A DNA stretch of 38,751 nucleotides. It comes from Deltaproteobacteria bacterium. GTDB lineage: Bacteria; Myxococcota_A; Polyangia; Haliangiales; SHYZ01. The position numbers and the translations under genes were made by a program. Where the stretch lies: NCBI GenBank assembly GCA_016210055.1, contig JACQUZ010000142.1, positions 1 to 38,751 of the forward strand. Reading direction: 5' to 3'. This document shows positions 17,847 through 29,103 of this stretch, piece after piece. Under the pieces are notes generated by a model. That model saw nothing but the letters and a program-made list of their open reading frames with translations. It was not told where the DNA came from and did not search any database. Position 1 is the stretch's first letter, and the number at the start of each line of letters is the position of its first letter.

Positions 17847-17859
17847 CTAGCACTGCTAG
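17847..17859. promoter_or_regulatory. 13-bp hyphenated palindrome in the ccmB-sppA divergent gap
   Basis: CTAGCA-C-TGCTAG is a perfect 6-1-6 dyad in the 65-bp region between the divergent ccmB and sppA starts. On the minus strand TGCTAGAGT within it resembles an extended -10 (TAGAGT) for ccmB. It could be an operator or part of overlapping promoters. The evidence is positional only. Confidence 0.35.
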
Positions 17860-17899
17860 GCAGTTTGCGCCCCGCCCCCAGGGGACTTATGGTCCTTCC

Positions 17900-19576
17900 G
17901 TGGTCAACATCCTGTACCGGCTCCTCGTCGTTAACCTCCTCGGGAACTTGCTCATCGCCCTCGCCAACCTGCTCAGGCTTCCTCGCTTGCGCGCCCGGCC
18001 GGCCTGGGTTCGGCTGACCGTCAAGGACCCACTCCCCTCCAGGCCCCCTCCACACGGCCGCTGGCTCCTGCGACCGGGCGTGCCCTCCCTCGCGGCACTC
18101 TCGCGCTTGTGCGACGACTTGGCCAGAGATCCGCGCCTCCAGGGGGTCGTCGTCGAGCTCCGTCGCGCGCCTCCGGGCTTTGCACGGCTCGAGTCCTTGC
18201 GGACAATCATCAAGCGGCTCGCAGAGGCGGGAAAGCGAGTCGTCGTCCACCTGTCGTCCCCGTCGCTCAAGGAGTACTTTGTCGCATCCGCCGCGACGAC
18301 CATCCTCGTGGACGAAAGCGGCCCTCTCTCGCTCGTCGGCCTGGCTGCCGAGGTCACGTTTTTCGCCGGGGCCTTGGAAAAGGCCGGGGCGCGCGCCGAC
18401 GCGGAGTACCGGGGTGAGTACAAGAGCTTCGCCGAAGTGTTCACGCGCAAGGAGATGAGCCCTCAGCACAGGGAGGCTCTGGAGGCGATCCTTGTGAGAA
18501 TTGAGGAAGCCGTGCGCGACGCGGTGAGCGCGAGCCGCAAGGTCGAGCCCAAGGTGGCCCTCGAGTGGATTCAGGGCGGCCCCTACACGGCAGAGGAGGC
18601 CGCGAGGCGGGGCCTTGTCGACGGAGTGTGCTATGCGGATGAGGTCGCCGAGAGGCTTGGAAACGTGCGCGTGGGCACGCCTTCCGAGTGGCGGGGGACC
18701 CGCGTGTCGCCGCTGCGCTACCGTCCTCTGGTTCGCGTTCCCCGCAAGGTCAGGGTGGTCTCCCTCCACGGGGCGATTGTGACCGGCGAAGGGAGCGAGC
18801 TTCGAAGGACCCTCGGCGCCGACGCCGCGATTCGCGCCCTCGACAAGGCACGCAAGGACAGGCGGGTGGCGGCAGTGGTCCTCCACGTGGACTCCCGAGG
18901 AGGAAGCGCGGTCGGGTCCGACCTTATCTGGCGTGCGACCACGCGCCTCTCTGCCGAAAAACCAGTGATCGCCTATTTCGACGACGTGGCAGCGTCGGGG
19001 GGGTACTACCTCGCCTGCGGGGCGCACAAGATCGTTGCTCAGCCCGGGACGCTGACCGGCTCGATTGGCGTGGTAGCGGGGAAGCTTAGCTTCCAGGGTC
19101 TCTTGGAGAGGCTGGGCCTTAACGTGACCACCGTTCGCCGAGGCGACGCGGCGACGATGGACAGCGTGTTTCATGGCTATTCCGACGAGGAACGAAGACG
19201 CCTCGCCGCCGAGGTGGATGCGCTCTACGCGCAGTTCGTGAAGAAGGTCGCTTTGGGGCGCAAGCTCGCCCCAGATGCCGCGGAAGCGGCAGCCAAGGGG
19301 CGCGTGTGGACCGGGATCGACGCGCGGGACAAGGGGCTGGTGGATTCCCTGGGGGACATGGAAACGGCCCTCACGATAGCCGAGGATCTGGCGCGGCGTC
19401 GCCCTGGAGAGAAGTTCGAGCACGAGGACGTGCATGTGGCACCCAAGCGGCGGGGCCTCGTGCCCAGGATCCTCGGAGCCGAGCTCCCCCCGCTGCCCGC
19501 AAGTCTCGAGGACATTCAGCTCCTGGCATCCGAAGGCTTGCTGCTCATGGCTCCCTATTCGGTGGCCTGCAAGTAG
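17900..19576 (+). CDS. sppA: Signal peptide peptidase SppA (S49 family, 67K type)
   Basis: 558-residue membrane-anchored Ser/Lys protease that degrades leftover signal peptides and membrane protein fragments. It has the duplicated architecture of the long (E. coli-type) SppA: the N-terminal half carries the general base Lys175 in [12 protein letters not shown], matching the EYKS/TYKS motif, and the C-terminal half carries the nucleophile Ser366 in [11 protein letters not shown] followed by [10 protein letters not shown] hydrophobic N-terminal helix ([24 protein letters not shown]) anchors it. The GTG at 17900 is the only plausible start near the first hydrophobic residues; the ATG at 17889 is out of frame. 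Its 3' end overlaps the convergent ccmA by 22 bp. It interrupts the ccm locus on the other strand. Confidence 0.92.
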   Translation: MVNILYRLLVVNLLGNLLIALANLLRLPRLRARPAWVRLTVKDPLPSRPPPHGRWLLRPGVPSLAALSRLCDDLARDPRLQGVVVELRRAPPGFARLESLRTIIKRLAEAGKRVVVHLSSPSLKEYFVASAATTILVDESGPLSLVGLAAEVTFFAGALEKAGARADAEYRGEYKSFAEVFTRKEMSPQHREALEAILVRIEEAVRDAVSASRKVEPKVALEWIQGGPYTAEEAARRGLVDGVCYADEVAERLGNVRVGTPSEWRGTRVSPLRYRPLVRVPRKVRVVSLHGAIVTGEGSELRRTLGADAAIRALDKARKDRRVAAVVLHVDSRGGSAVGSDLIWRATTRLSAEKPVIAYFDDVAASGGYYLACGAHKIVAQPGTLTGSIGVVAGKLSFQGLLERLGLNVTTVRRGDAATMDSVFHGYSDEERRRLAAEVDALYAQFVKKVALGRKLAPDAAEAAAKGRVWTGIDARDKGLVDSLGDMETALTIAEDLARRRPGEKFEHEDVHVAPKRRGLVPRILGAELPPLPASLEDIQLLASEGLLLMAPYSVACK

Positions 19577-20307
19577 ATTTCCTTGAGCTCCCGGTCGGAA
19601 AAAGGCACGTCCTGCACCCGGTCGAGGACGATCTTGCCCCTCCTGAGGATGAGGACATGCTCGCACGTGCCCGAGATGGCCTCGAAGTCATGGGTGACCA
19701 CCAGCACAATTCGCCCTTGAGCCCGTGCTGCCGCCAAGGAGCTCGACAGGGCCCTTGCGCCGCTCCGGTCGAGTCCAGTGAACGGCTCGTCGAGGAGAAG
19801 GAGCTCAGGCCCATGCAAGAGGACGCGCGCCAGGGCCAGGCGCTGGAGCATGCCCCGGGAATAGGTCCGCGCCGGCCGCAGGCGTGCCTCGGCCGAGAGG
19901 CCTACTTCGTCCAGGACCTGCTGAAGCCGCGCAGGGGCGTCGGCGACGTCGTACAGCTCTCCATAGAACCGAAGGTTCTCAAAAGCGTTGAGCTCGCCAT
20001 AGAGGAACGACTCGTGCGCAAGCACTCCGATGGCGCGGCGGATCTCCCGGGGCTCGAGCACCCGCTCGGCCTCGAACGTGACGCTCCCAGAGGTGGGGCG
20101 AACGAGCGTGGACAGGATGCCCACGAGCGTGGACTTCCCGGCACCGTTCGGACCGAGAAGCGCCGCGACCCGCCCGGGCCGCAACGTGAGGTCTACCCCG
20201 GCCAGAGCGCGCTGGCGGCCGTACAGCTTGGTCACGCCCCGCAGCGACACGTGCGTGAACGTGGGGCGGGCTGCACTCGGCGTCGCCTGCGCCGGCATTA
20301 CCAGCAT
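19555..20307 (-). CDS. ccmA: Heme exporter ATP-binding protein CcmA
   Basis: 250-residue ABC ATPase. It has Walker [10 protein letters not shown], the signature [16 protein letters not shown], Walker [13 protein letters not shown] and the switch His in VTHDFE. The signature with SRGM and the short length fit CcmA, which powers release of holo-CcmE, rather than an importer ATPase. Context supports this: it is in the ccm cluster, but its membrane partner ccmB lies beyond sppA. An N-terminal extension of about 18 residues is Ala/Pro-rich; the ATG at 20296 is an alternative start. The ATG at 20307 shares one base with the stop of the preceding gene, so the two are coupled. Confidence 0.88.
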   Translation of the reverse strand: MLVMPAQATPSAARPTFTHVSLRGVTKLYGRQRALAGVDLTLRPGRVAALLGPNGAGKSTLVGILSTLVRPTSGSVTFEAERVLEPREIRRAIGVLAHESFLYGELNAFENLRFYGELYDVADAPARLQQVLDEVGLSAEARLRPARTYSRGMLQRLALARVLLHGPELLLLDEPFTGLDRSGARALSSSLAAARAQGRIVLVVTHDFEAISGTCEHVLILRRGKIVLDRVQDVPFSDRELKEIYLQATE

Positions 20308-21860
20308 CAGGAGGCCTGGTCCACTTGGTCGAGCTCGCGGTGGGTCCGGGCGACCTTGGCGACAAGCGCCTCTCGACGCTTTGTGAGCTGTGGATCTGCC
20401 TGATTCGTTAGCCGCTCGGTTTCAAGCGCCACGAGCTCGTCATAGAGCTCCGCCTGGCGGGCGATGAGCTCATGGCGCCCGAGCGCGGCCTCCTTCCCCC
20501 TTTCCCGAGAAGGGTCACGGGGTGGCTTGCGAACGAGGGCCAGAATGGCCCAAGCCAAAAGGCCTAGCATGCACGCGCCTGCAATGGTTTTCAGGACGCG
20601 CTCTCGGACGGGCGGCTGGGGGAGCCCTGTCATGTGGAACTTGAGCGTTCCGCCGGCAGGAACCGACAAGTTGGAGAGCACCACGTACTCGCGTCCATTG
20701 TCCATGCGCCTGGACTTTGCAGCGATCCCCATGGGCGGCGTCACGACAGCTCCAGGCACCCGCTCAATCATGATCTGCCCATCCAGGAGCCCCAGAGGAG
20801 CAGGCAAATCGAAGGACACCTGGCCGTCCTGCACCTTTTGCGCCCACTGCACGACGACCTGCTGCTCGCCTGGAGGTATTCGCCCGCGGAATACCAGGCC
20901 CTTGCCCTCGACCACCGAAACGCGCTGGGCCATCTCCTCTCCAACCGTCGCGTTCTGAAAGCCTCGGGGGAGGGGCACGAGCAAGCCATCTGGCCCAGGG
21001 TTCCTGGGAACGCCAGTTAGGTTCCCCACGACGACGCTGGCCTCGAACCAGACCTTGTCGTCGGTGACCTGCCCGCCCGCATGCAGCCCGAGGAAAAGCT
21101 GGCCGTACGCGAGCACCGTCACCCTTGCCCCTGACGAAGCGTGAAGCTGAAAAGGCTGAGATACGAACGCCTGTCCCTTGTCGACGACCCGCGCAACGTA
21201 GACCTTGTCGGGCCCCGTGCCGAGGGCAGAAAACTTGGCCAAGCCCTCTTCGCCGTCCTTCACCTCGGGAGCTGCCGTGGCCACGGGCTTGCTTTCCCCG
21301 ACGAGGAATAGCTCGACACTAGCCTTGGTATCCGGCCCAGCACCGCGCACGGATACCCAGGCCTCGGACGGAGGCGGATTTGGAACGCTCGCCTCCTTCA
21401 GGTCGTCCACCGGTTCCCCGACGGGCGCGCCCTGGGCGTCCACCTTGCGCCCGACGAGTGCCAGCCGTGAGCCGCCCATGCGACCGAGCGTTATCGGCCG
21501 CGAGACGAGGCGGTCCTCGCCGAGCAGGCACGCGGTGTAATAGGTCGCCGAGCCGTCGATTGCCAAGTCAGCGAACTCAACCCGCCCGTCGCCACCCACC
21601 TTCTTGGTGGTCTTCTCGAAGCTCCCGTCCTCCTTGATCGCGATGAGGTGGACCTCGGTCCCGGCTGGCGCCGGGGCGCTGAACTCCCCTCTCAAGACCC
21701 GGACCGAGATCGTGGCGAGCGTGGCTTTCTCATCCTCTCGCGGAATCCCGCTCATCTGCCGGGCATCGGGCATCCCCGAAGACCCATGGCCCTGGCCATG
21801 GGCCGTCGAAGCAGCAGCGAGAGGAAGGGCAAGGGCAAGAAAGGTGACCGCGCGGATCAT
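20307..21860 (-). CDS. Unknown secreted, membrane-anchored protein of the ccm operon
   Basis: 517-residue protein with no assigned function. A signal peptide ([22 protein letters not shown]) precedes an extracytoplasmic part of about 400 residues that looks like several beta-sandwich domains: segments such as [19 protein letters not shown] resemble carboxypeptidase-regulatory/transthyretin-like repeats. A C-terminal transmembrane helix (about 437-456, [17 protein letters not shown]) is followed by a cytoplasmic charged coiled coil ([18 protein letters not shown]). It overlaps ccmI by 4 bp and ccmA by 1 bp, so it belongs to the operon. The topology suggests a periplasmic platform fixed next to the heme-handling complex. 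No Cys or CxxCH motif suggests heme ligation. Confidence 0.7.
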   Translation of the reverse strand: MIRAVTFLALALPLAAASTAHGQGHGSSGMPDARQMSGIPREDEKATLATISVRVLRGEFSAPAPAGTEVHLIAIKEDGSFEKTTKKVGGDGRVEFADLAIDGSATYYTACLLGEDRLVSRPITLGRMGGSRLALVGRKVDAQGAPVGEPVDDLKEASVPNPPPSEAWVSVRGAGPDTKASVELFLVGESKPVATAAPEVKDGEEGLAKFSALGTGPDKVYVARVVDKGQAFVSQPFQLHASSGARVTVLAYGQLFLGLHAGGQVTDDKVWFEASVVVGNLTGVPRNPGPDGLLVPLPRGFQNATVGEEMAQRVSVVEGKGLVFRGRIPPGEQQVVVQWAQKVQDGQVSFDLPAPLGLLDGQIMIERVPGAVVTPPMGIAAKSRRMDNGREYVVLSNLSVPAGGTLKFHMTGLPQPPVRERVLKTIAGACMLGLLAWAILALVRKPPRDPSRERGKEAALGRHELIARQAELYDELVALETERLTNQADPQLTKRREALVAKVARTHRELDQVDQAS

Positions 21861-22331
21861 TCGGCCGCCTCCTTGGGTGATCCGGCGCGGGACTTGGCCA
21901 TGCGCTTGGCCAGTTCCTTTTCGACAACCGCCTGGTAGTCGTTGGGTTCCTCTTCGAGCATTTTCAGGATCTGAACGGCACGAGCTCGGTAACGCGCGGT
22001 GGATGCATGCGCATCCTCGTCGGAGACCTTACCCATGTCGTGATCGAACTCGATTTCCTTGATCGCCTTGAGCAGGAGCTTCTTCTCGCGTTCCAGCTCC
22101 TCACGACGACGGTCGTCGATGGCCTCGCGCGACTGGGGCAAGGTAGACTCCTGTCCGGAAGAAACGAGCACCTGGGCGGCGCGCCACAAGAGGAAGCCAC
22201 ACACCAAGATACAGGCCCAGCCGAGCACCAAGAACGCTGCTGCTGGAGAGGGCTGGAGGCGGTAATACCAGAGCACGAGGGCCGTAAACCCCATCGTCAA
22301 CAGAGCTGTCCCGGCCACGAGGAATCGCTGG

Positions 22332-22357
<26 letters not shown>
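21857..22357 (-). CDS. ccmI: CcmI-like cytochrome c biogenesis membrane protein
   Basis: About 166 residues. Two membrane helices (LVAGTALLTMGFTALVLWYY and AAFLVLGWACILVCGFLLW) are followed by a soluble helical region with REELEREKKLLLKAIKEIEF, DHDMGKVSDEDAHA and RYRARAVQILKMLEEE. That pattern (an E-K-LLxAIKEIEFD helix, then MGKVSDEDA) is typical of the short CcmI/CycH-type proteins found beside ccmF in deltaproteobacterial lineages, which handle apocytochrome c. The TPR domain of long CcmI is absent. The ATG at 22357 overlaps the end of ccmFH; a TTG at 22339 with GAGGAG 9 nt upstream is an alternative start. It overlaps the next gene by 4 bp. Confidence 0.72.
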
Positions 22358-24965
<2,608 letters not shown>

Positions 24966-24989
24966 GGGGGCTTTGGGGTCCTTGGGGTC

Positions 24990-25409
24990 CTACCGCTGGC
25001 CGTTGTACTTCGATGGGCACTTGGCGACGATGCCGGCTTCCCCTTCGGTCGCTTGGAAAACGAATTGATCGCCCTCCTTGATCAGGTGACCCTTGACGAC
25101 GGTCTCGGCTTGGTCCTTGAAGGTGTCGGGCGCGACCCCGGCATGGCGCACGTCGATGATTTTTCCCTGGCGTTCGAGCTGAAACGTGCGGTGGGTCTTT
25201 TGGTCGCGGATCTCCACGCGGATTGACCCAGGGACCACGTAGCCGTGGACAGATAGGTTCTTCTGCGCCAGCCAGTGATCCGGCTGTTTCATCATGTCCT
25301 CGACGTACAGGTACATCCCCACGTCACCGACCGACTGGGACGCGATGAACGCGATGCCGCCCAGCGCGAGCGCTGCGGTGACCAGGATCTTGAAGTGCTT
25401 GCTCTTCAT
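24990..25409 (-). CDS. ccmE: Heme chaperone CcmE, CxxxY type
   Basis: 139-residue periplasmic heme chaperone anchored by one N-terminal helix (about 8-26). The OB-fold core is recognisable (KNLSVHGYVVPGSIRVEIR, FKDQAETVVKGHL). In E. coli CcmE the heme is bound covalently by His130 in HxxxY. Here the corresponding motif is C131-P-S-K-Y135, so Cys replaces His. CxxxY CcmE proteins are known from archaea and some Desulfovibrio (System I*). The ATG at 25409 is chosen for the GGAGG 7 nt upstream and the membrane helix just after. It is the first gene of the ccmE-ccmFH-ccmI operon. A 9-bp tandem duplication (TTGGGGTCC twice, 24973-24990) abuts its stop. Confidence 0.93.
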   Translation of the reverse strand: MKSKHFKILVTAALALGGIAFIASQSVGDVGMYLYVEDMMKQPDHWLAQKNLSVHGYVVPGSIRVEIRDQKTHRTFQLERQGKIIDVRHAGVAPDTFKDQAETVVKGHLIKEGDQFVFQATEGEAGIVAKCPSKYNGQR

Positions 25410-25509
25410 TGTTGTCCTCCCGGCAAGGCGCCGTGCTCCGCCGGTCAACGGTGAGCTTAGCACGCCCCCTGCCGACGGCACTGATTGTGAGCCCCGTCAG
25501 TTCACCACG

Positions 25510-26568
25510 CTAACCACCGATGGTGACCATGTGCTTCCGCGGTCCCCCGCACCCCGTGGTCGAGAACTCATGCCCCATCCGCTTTCCCATGAGCGCTCCC
25601 CGAATAGCCGCGAGAATGGCGGCGTCCTTGGTCTCCCCTGCCATTGGTCCGCGCACGATCCGGCGCAGGTCGACATCGTCGTCGTGGGCAAGACAGGTGT
25701 GGAGTCGCCCCGTCGCAGACAGGCGCACGCGGTTGCACGTGTCACAAAAATGCTCCGACATGGCCGAGATAATCCCGACCTTGCGGTGGGGTTCCCCCTT
25801 GACGCGCCAGTACCTGGCTGGACCCACGACCACCCGAGCCGCCACCGGCGCATCCTCTTCTAACGGACGTCCCACGTGGGCCTGGACGAGGGCGCGAATC
25901 TCGGCGGCAGTGAGAAGAGATCCGGGTGCGAACAGCGACCCGTCGGACATCGGCATCCACTCGATGAACCGCGGCACGATGCCCCGCGCCCAAGAGAAAT
26001 CGCACAGGGTACCCACCTCGTCGTCATTGAACCCCTTGAGCGCGACGACGTTGATCTTGAGGGGACGGATGCCCGCATCCATGGACGCTTTGATTCCAGC
26101 CACCACGGAGCCCAGGTCCCCCCGTCGGGTAATTGCCCGAAACCTGGCAGGATCGAGCGTATCGACGCTGATGTTCATCCCGGTGAGCCCCGCGCGCGCC
26201 AGGTCCTCCGCGAGCTCGACCAGCCGATGACCGTTGGTGGTCATGACCACGTCCTCGATGCCGGGAATGCGGGCCAGCCTCTCGACGCACTTGATGACAT
26301 CCCGCCTCACCGTGGGCTCACCGCCAGTCAACCGGACACGGCGCACTCCCACGCTGGCGAACACGCGAACGATCTGCTCCAGCTCTTCGAACGATAGGAT
26401 CTCGTCACGCGGGAGGAGGTCCGAGCGATCTTGTGGCATGCAGTACGTGCAGCGGTAGTTGCACCGATCGGTCAGGGAAACCCGCAAGTACGTGACCCGC
26501 CTCGAGAATGCGTCGGCGAGCTCCCCCTTTGAATGCGTGATGACCGGTAGGTGCATGGACTGGCTCAT
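25510..26568 (-). CDS. moaA: GTP 3',8-cyclase MoaA (molybdenum cofactor)
   Basis: 352-residue radical-SAM enzyme that, with MoaC, converts GTP to cyclic pyranopterin monophosphate. The SAM [4Fe-4S] site is C36-NYR-C40-TY-C43. The substrate-binding second cluster is CDTCNRVRLSATGRLHTC. The C-terminal Gly-Gly typical of MoaA ends the protein (TIGG). The GEP motif (RLTGGEPTVRRD) is intact. The ATG at 26568 is one base after the moaB stop, forming a tight pair; an upstream ATG at 26595 would overlap it. moaC is not in the window, and no Moco riboswitch was seen. Confidence 0.96.
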   Translation of the reverse strand: MSQSMHLPVITHSKGELADAFSRRVTYLRVSLTDRCNYRCTYCMPQDRSDLLPRDEILSFEELEQIVRVFASVGVRRVRLTGGEPTVRRDVIKCVERLARIPGIEDVVMTTNGHRLVELAEDLARAGLTGMNISVDTLDPARFRAITRRGDLGSVVAGIKASMDAGIRPLKINVVALKGFNDDEVGTLCDFSWARGIVPRFIEWMPMSDGSLFAPGSLLTAAEIRALVQAHVGRPLEEDAPVAARVVVGPARYWRVKGEPHRKVGIISAMSEHFCDTCNRVRLSATGRLHTCLAHDDDVDLRRIVRGPMAGETKDAAILAAIRGALMGKRMGHEFSTTGCGGPRKHMVTIGG

Positions 26569-26569
26569 G

Positions 26570-27061
26570 TCACTTCTTCTTGAGCTCGCCGACAAGGTGC
26601 CCTAGCTCGGGCGCAATCAGCTTCTCCATGGCCAGCCTCACGGCCTTTGTCGAGCCCGGCATGGCAAAAATCAGCACCTCCCCGCGCGTCCCCGCCACGG
26701 CCCGGGAAGCCAAGGCCTTGGAGCCAATCTCCTGGTAGGACAGGAATCGAAAGAGCTCGCCGAATCCGGGGAGGGTCTTCTCGAGCAAGCCGGCGATAGC
26801 CTCATAGGTGGTATCTCGTCCAGCAATTCCCGTGCCTCCGCTTGTCAGGATGGCGTCCACCCCTGCACTTTCGCAGAGCGCGCGGCACCTGGCCCGCACC
26901 TGGTCCGGCTCATCAGGGAGAACTCCGTACCCAACGACTTCGTGGCCCGCTCCTTCGGCCATCGTGCGGAGGGTTCGGCCGCTCTCGTCATCATCGGGGG
27001 TTCGGGTGTCGGAGACGGTGAGAACGTAAACCCTGGCTTTTCGCGGCGCGGCATGAGCCAT
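26570..27061 (-). CDS. moaB: MoaB/MogA-family molybdenum cofactor protein
   Basis: 163-residue molybdopterin-binding protein. The N-terminal VLTVSDTRTPDDDESGRTL, the ILTSGGTGIAGRDTTYEAI loop that binds molybdopterin, and FAMPGSTKAVRLAMEKLIAPELGHLV are all conserved. MoaB/MogA adenylates molybdopterin before metal insertion. The length fits the E. coli MoaB size (about 170). The ATG at 27061 (MAHAAPRKARVYV) is preferred; in-frame codons further upstream would overlap the divergent small gene. No strong ribosome site is seen. The 57-bp gap to the next gene must hold both promoters. Confidence 0.93.
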   Translation of the reverse strand: MAHAAPRKARVYVLTVSDTRTPDDDESGRTLRTMAEGAGHEVVGYGVLPDEPDQVRARCRALCESAGVDAILTSGGTGIAGRDTTYEAIAGLLEKTLPGFGELFRFLSYQEIGSKALASRAVAGTRGEVLIFAMPGSTKAVRLAMEKLIAPELGHLVGELKKK

Positions 27062-27118
27062 GGTCGGAGTGATACCATATCCGATGGACGCTGGGCTTAG
27101 ACGCGTTACAACTGTCGT

Positions 27119-27412
27119 GTGAAGGGAAGGTCTATCGAAGGCTTCTGGATTATCTTGGTCCAAGAAGACGGACAAAAGGTTCCCCTCCTTGCCCGGGCCG
27201 GGCATGGCCTGTACCTACTGGCTTTTCGCAGCGGGCAGATGGCAAGGAAGTTCGTGCAAGAGAAAGCCGTCGCCGGGGCCGAAACCCGCATGGTCGTGAG
27301 CGCGAATTCAGCAGAAATCCTCACGCTCGTGCAGCAGCGCGGCGTGACCTCGGTGCTCATTGATTATGACTCCGCCACCAACACGTACAGGGAAGCAGAG
27401 CTGATTTTCTAG
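27119..27412 (+). CDS. Small unknown protein, 97 residues
   Basis: GTG-initiated (27119) gene with no recognised family. The sequence looks soluble and alpha/beta: [25 protein letters not shown], then [26 protein letters not shown] and VLIDYDS. The pattern of a substrate-independent regulatory fold resembles small SseB-like proteins, but that is only an impression. There is no signal peptide or membrane span. It lies between divergent moaB and co-directional upp with an 82-bp gap to upp. No good ribosome site is visible before the GTG; a TTG at about residue 13 is possible. Confidence 0.6.
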   Translation: MKGRSIEGFWIILVQEDGQKVPLLARAGHGLYLLAFRSGQMARKFVQEKAVAGAETRMVVSANSAEILTLVQQRGVTSVLIDYDSATNTYREAELIF

Positions 27413-27458
27413 CCCTAGCGCAGGAAGTGCAGTCGTTCCTTGGCCTCGTGAAAATCCT

Positions 27459-27475
27459 GCGCGCGAAGGGCGCGC
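27459..27475. terminator. GC hairpin upstream of upp
   Basis: GCGCGC-GAAGG-GCGCGC forms a 6-bp perfect stem with a 5-nt loop in the gap between the small unknown gene and upp. No T tract follows, so it may be an inefficient terminator, an RNA processing site or part of the upp leader. Confidence 0.3.
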
Positions 27476-27494
27476 GCGTGGTAATCGAACGGGC

Positions 27495-28127
27495 ATGACA
27501 CCCACGGTCCACGTCATTGGTCATCCGCTCGTCCAGCACAAGCTCACCCTCATGCGGAAGAAGCAGACGAGCACCAAGTCGTTTCGCGCCCTGCTCGAGG
27601 AAATCAGCATGCTCCTGGCGTACGAGGTCACGCGCGACCTCCCGCTTTGCACCGAGGACATCGAGACCCCGCTCGCCCCGATGAAGGCCCCGGTGATCGC
27701 AGGGAAGAAGATCGTCATCGTTTCCATCTTGCGGGCTGGAAACGGGATCCTCGACGGCATGCTGCACATCCTCCCGTCAGCGCGTGTCGGGCACATTGGC
27801 CTGTACCGCGATCCCAAGACCCTCCAGGCCGTTGAGTACTACTACAAGGTGCCCGAGGACCTCCACGAGCGCGACGTGATGCTGGTGGATCCCATGCTCG
27901 CCACCGGCAACTCGGCGGTGGCGGCGGTAACGCGTCTCAAGAAATCGAAGCCCAAGTCGATCAGGTTCGCATGCCTCCTCGCCGCCCCAGAGGGTATTGA
28001 AACGCTCCGCGCCCATCATCCCGACGTGCATGTCTTCACGGCGGCGGTCGACGAGCGGCTCAACGACCACGGCTATATCTTGCCGGGGCTCGGGGACGCC
28101 GGGGATCGCCTTTTTGGAACGCGCTGA
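27495..28127 (+). CDS. upp: Uracil phosphoribosyltransferase
   Basis: 210-residue cytoplasmic enzyme that makes UMP from uracil and PRPP in pyrimidine salvage. It has the PRPP loop [18 protein letters not shown], the uracil-contacting [14 protein letters not shown] segment and the family N terminus ([25 protein letters not shown]). Length matches E. coli Upp (208). The ATG at 27495 follows the GC hairpin; no clear ribosome site precedes it. The dam gene begins 57 bp downstream on the same strand. Confidence 0.97.
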   Translation: MTPTVHVIGHPLVQHKLTLMRKKQTSTKSFRALLEEISMLLAYEVTRDLPLCTEDIETPLAPMKAPVIAGKKIVIVSILRAGNGILDGMLHILPSARVGHIGLYRDPKTLQAVEYYYKVPEDLHERDVMLVDPMLATGNSAVAAVTRLKKSKPKSIRFACLLAAPEGIETLRAHHPDVHVFTAAVDERLNDHGYILPGLGDAGDRLFGTR

Positions 28128-28184
28128 TCGCCAAGAAAAGGCAAAAAAGTTGCCCGGTCCGTGGGGCGGCCCGAGGATGTCCCC

Positions 28185-29072
28185 ATGTCCGAGCGCTCCG
28201 TGGTCGTACGCCGCCGCATTGTCGCCCACCGCCGGGCGGTGGAGCTCCGCCCGGCCCTCCCCGGGCCGTTCGTCAAGTGGGCAGGCGGAAAGTCAAAGCT
28301 GCTCGACGAGCTAACGTCCAGGGCGCCTCGCGATTTTGTTCGCTACTTCGAGCCGTTCGTGGGCGGTGGCGCCCTCTTCTACAAGCTCCTTCCTCGAGCC
28401 GCCGTCCTGTCGGATGCCAATCCAGAGCTCATTGGCTGCTATCGAGCCGTTCGTGGCCACGTCGAGGAAGTGATCGCTCGTCTCGCAGACCATGCGGCAA
28501 GCCATGGGGAGGACTACTACTACTCGATGCGCGAGCGATGGAACGCGGGGCTCGGGCCCGTCGGTAGCGCCGAGCGGGCCGCCGCGTTCATCTACTTGAA
28601 CAAGACCTGCTACAACGGCCTTTGGCGGGTAAATAGCAAGGGGCTGTTCAACGTCCCCATGGGGCGCTACGCCAAGCCGAGCATCCTCGACGCGGCCGGT
28701 CTTCGCGCGTCGTCTCGAGCGCTTGGGCGGGCGCACCTCGAGGTGGCGCCTTTCTGTCACGTGCTCGAGCTGGCGAAGGCCGGGGATTTCGTGTACTTCG
28801 ATCCGCCTTATCAGCCGGTGAGCCAGACCGCGTATTTCACCAGCTACACGTCAAATCGCTTCGACTCGTCGGATCAGGAGCGGCTCGCGGGCGTCTTCCG
28901 TCTCCTTTCTGCCAGGGGGTGCGCCGTCATGCTGTCAAACAGCGACACGCCGCTCATCCACCGTCTTTATGCAGGGTTTCGCATCGATCGCGTCTTCTGT
29001 GCCCGGGCGATCAGCAGCAGGGGTGACGCCCGAGACCCCGTCCCTGAGGTCATCGTGACCAACCGGTTTTGA
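28185..29072 (+). CDS. dam: Dam-type DNA adenine N6-methyltransferase
   Basis: 295-residue D12-class methyltransferase. The SAM-binding motif I is PFVKWAGGKSKLL (residues 28-40), followed by YFEPFVGGGALFY, and the catalytic motif IV is D206-P-P-Y. The NKTCYNGLWRVNSKGLFNVP segment is typical of Dam/DpnIIA enzymes, which usually methylate GATC. The ATG at 28185 has GAGGA 7 nt upstream; a GTG at 28161 is the longer option. No restriction endonuclease gene lies next to it, so it appears to be an orphan methylase with a possible regulatory or mismatch-repair role. Base composition is like the neighbours. Exact target specificity cannot be read from sequence. Confidence 0.92.
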   Translation: MSERSVVVRRRIVAHRRAVELRPALPGPFVKWAGGKSKLLDELTSRAPRDFVRYFEPFVGGGALFYKLLPRAAVLSDANPELIGCYRAVRGHVEEVIARLADHAASHGEDYYYSMRERWNAGLGPVGSAERAAAFIYLNKTCYNGLWRVNSKGLFNVPMGRYAKPSILDAAGLRASSRALGRAHLEVAPFCHVLELAKAGDFVYFDPPYQPVSQTAYFTSYTSNRFDSSDQERLAGVFRLLSARGCAVMLSNSDTPLIHRLYAGFRIDRVFCARAISSRGDARDPVPEVIVTNRF

Positions 29073-29103
29073 ACGCCGGCGGCTCCCCGGGAATCTGACC
29101 GAC

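Noticed and set aside
17777..19666. Long open frame of 629 codons on the minus strand across sppA
   Set aside because: It is antisense to a clear SppA with both catalytic residues, has no family features, and arises from the high GC content.
24973..24990. Tandem 9-bp repeat TTGGGGTCC between ccmE and ccmF
   Set aside because: Only two copies; probably slipped-strand duplication in a short intergenic gap. It is mentioned with ccmE.
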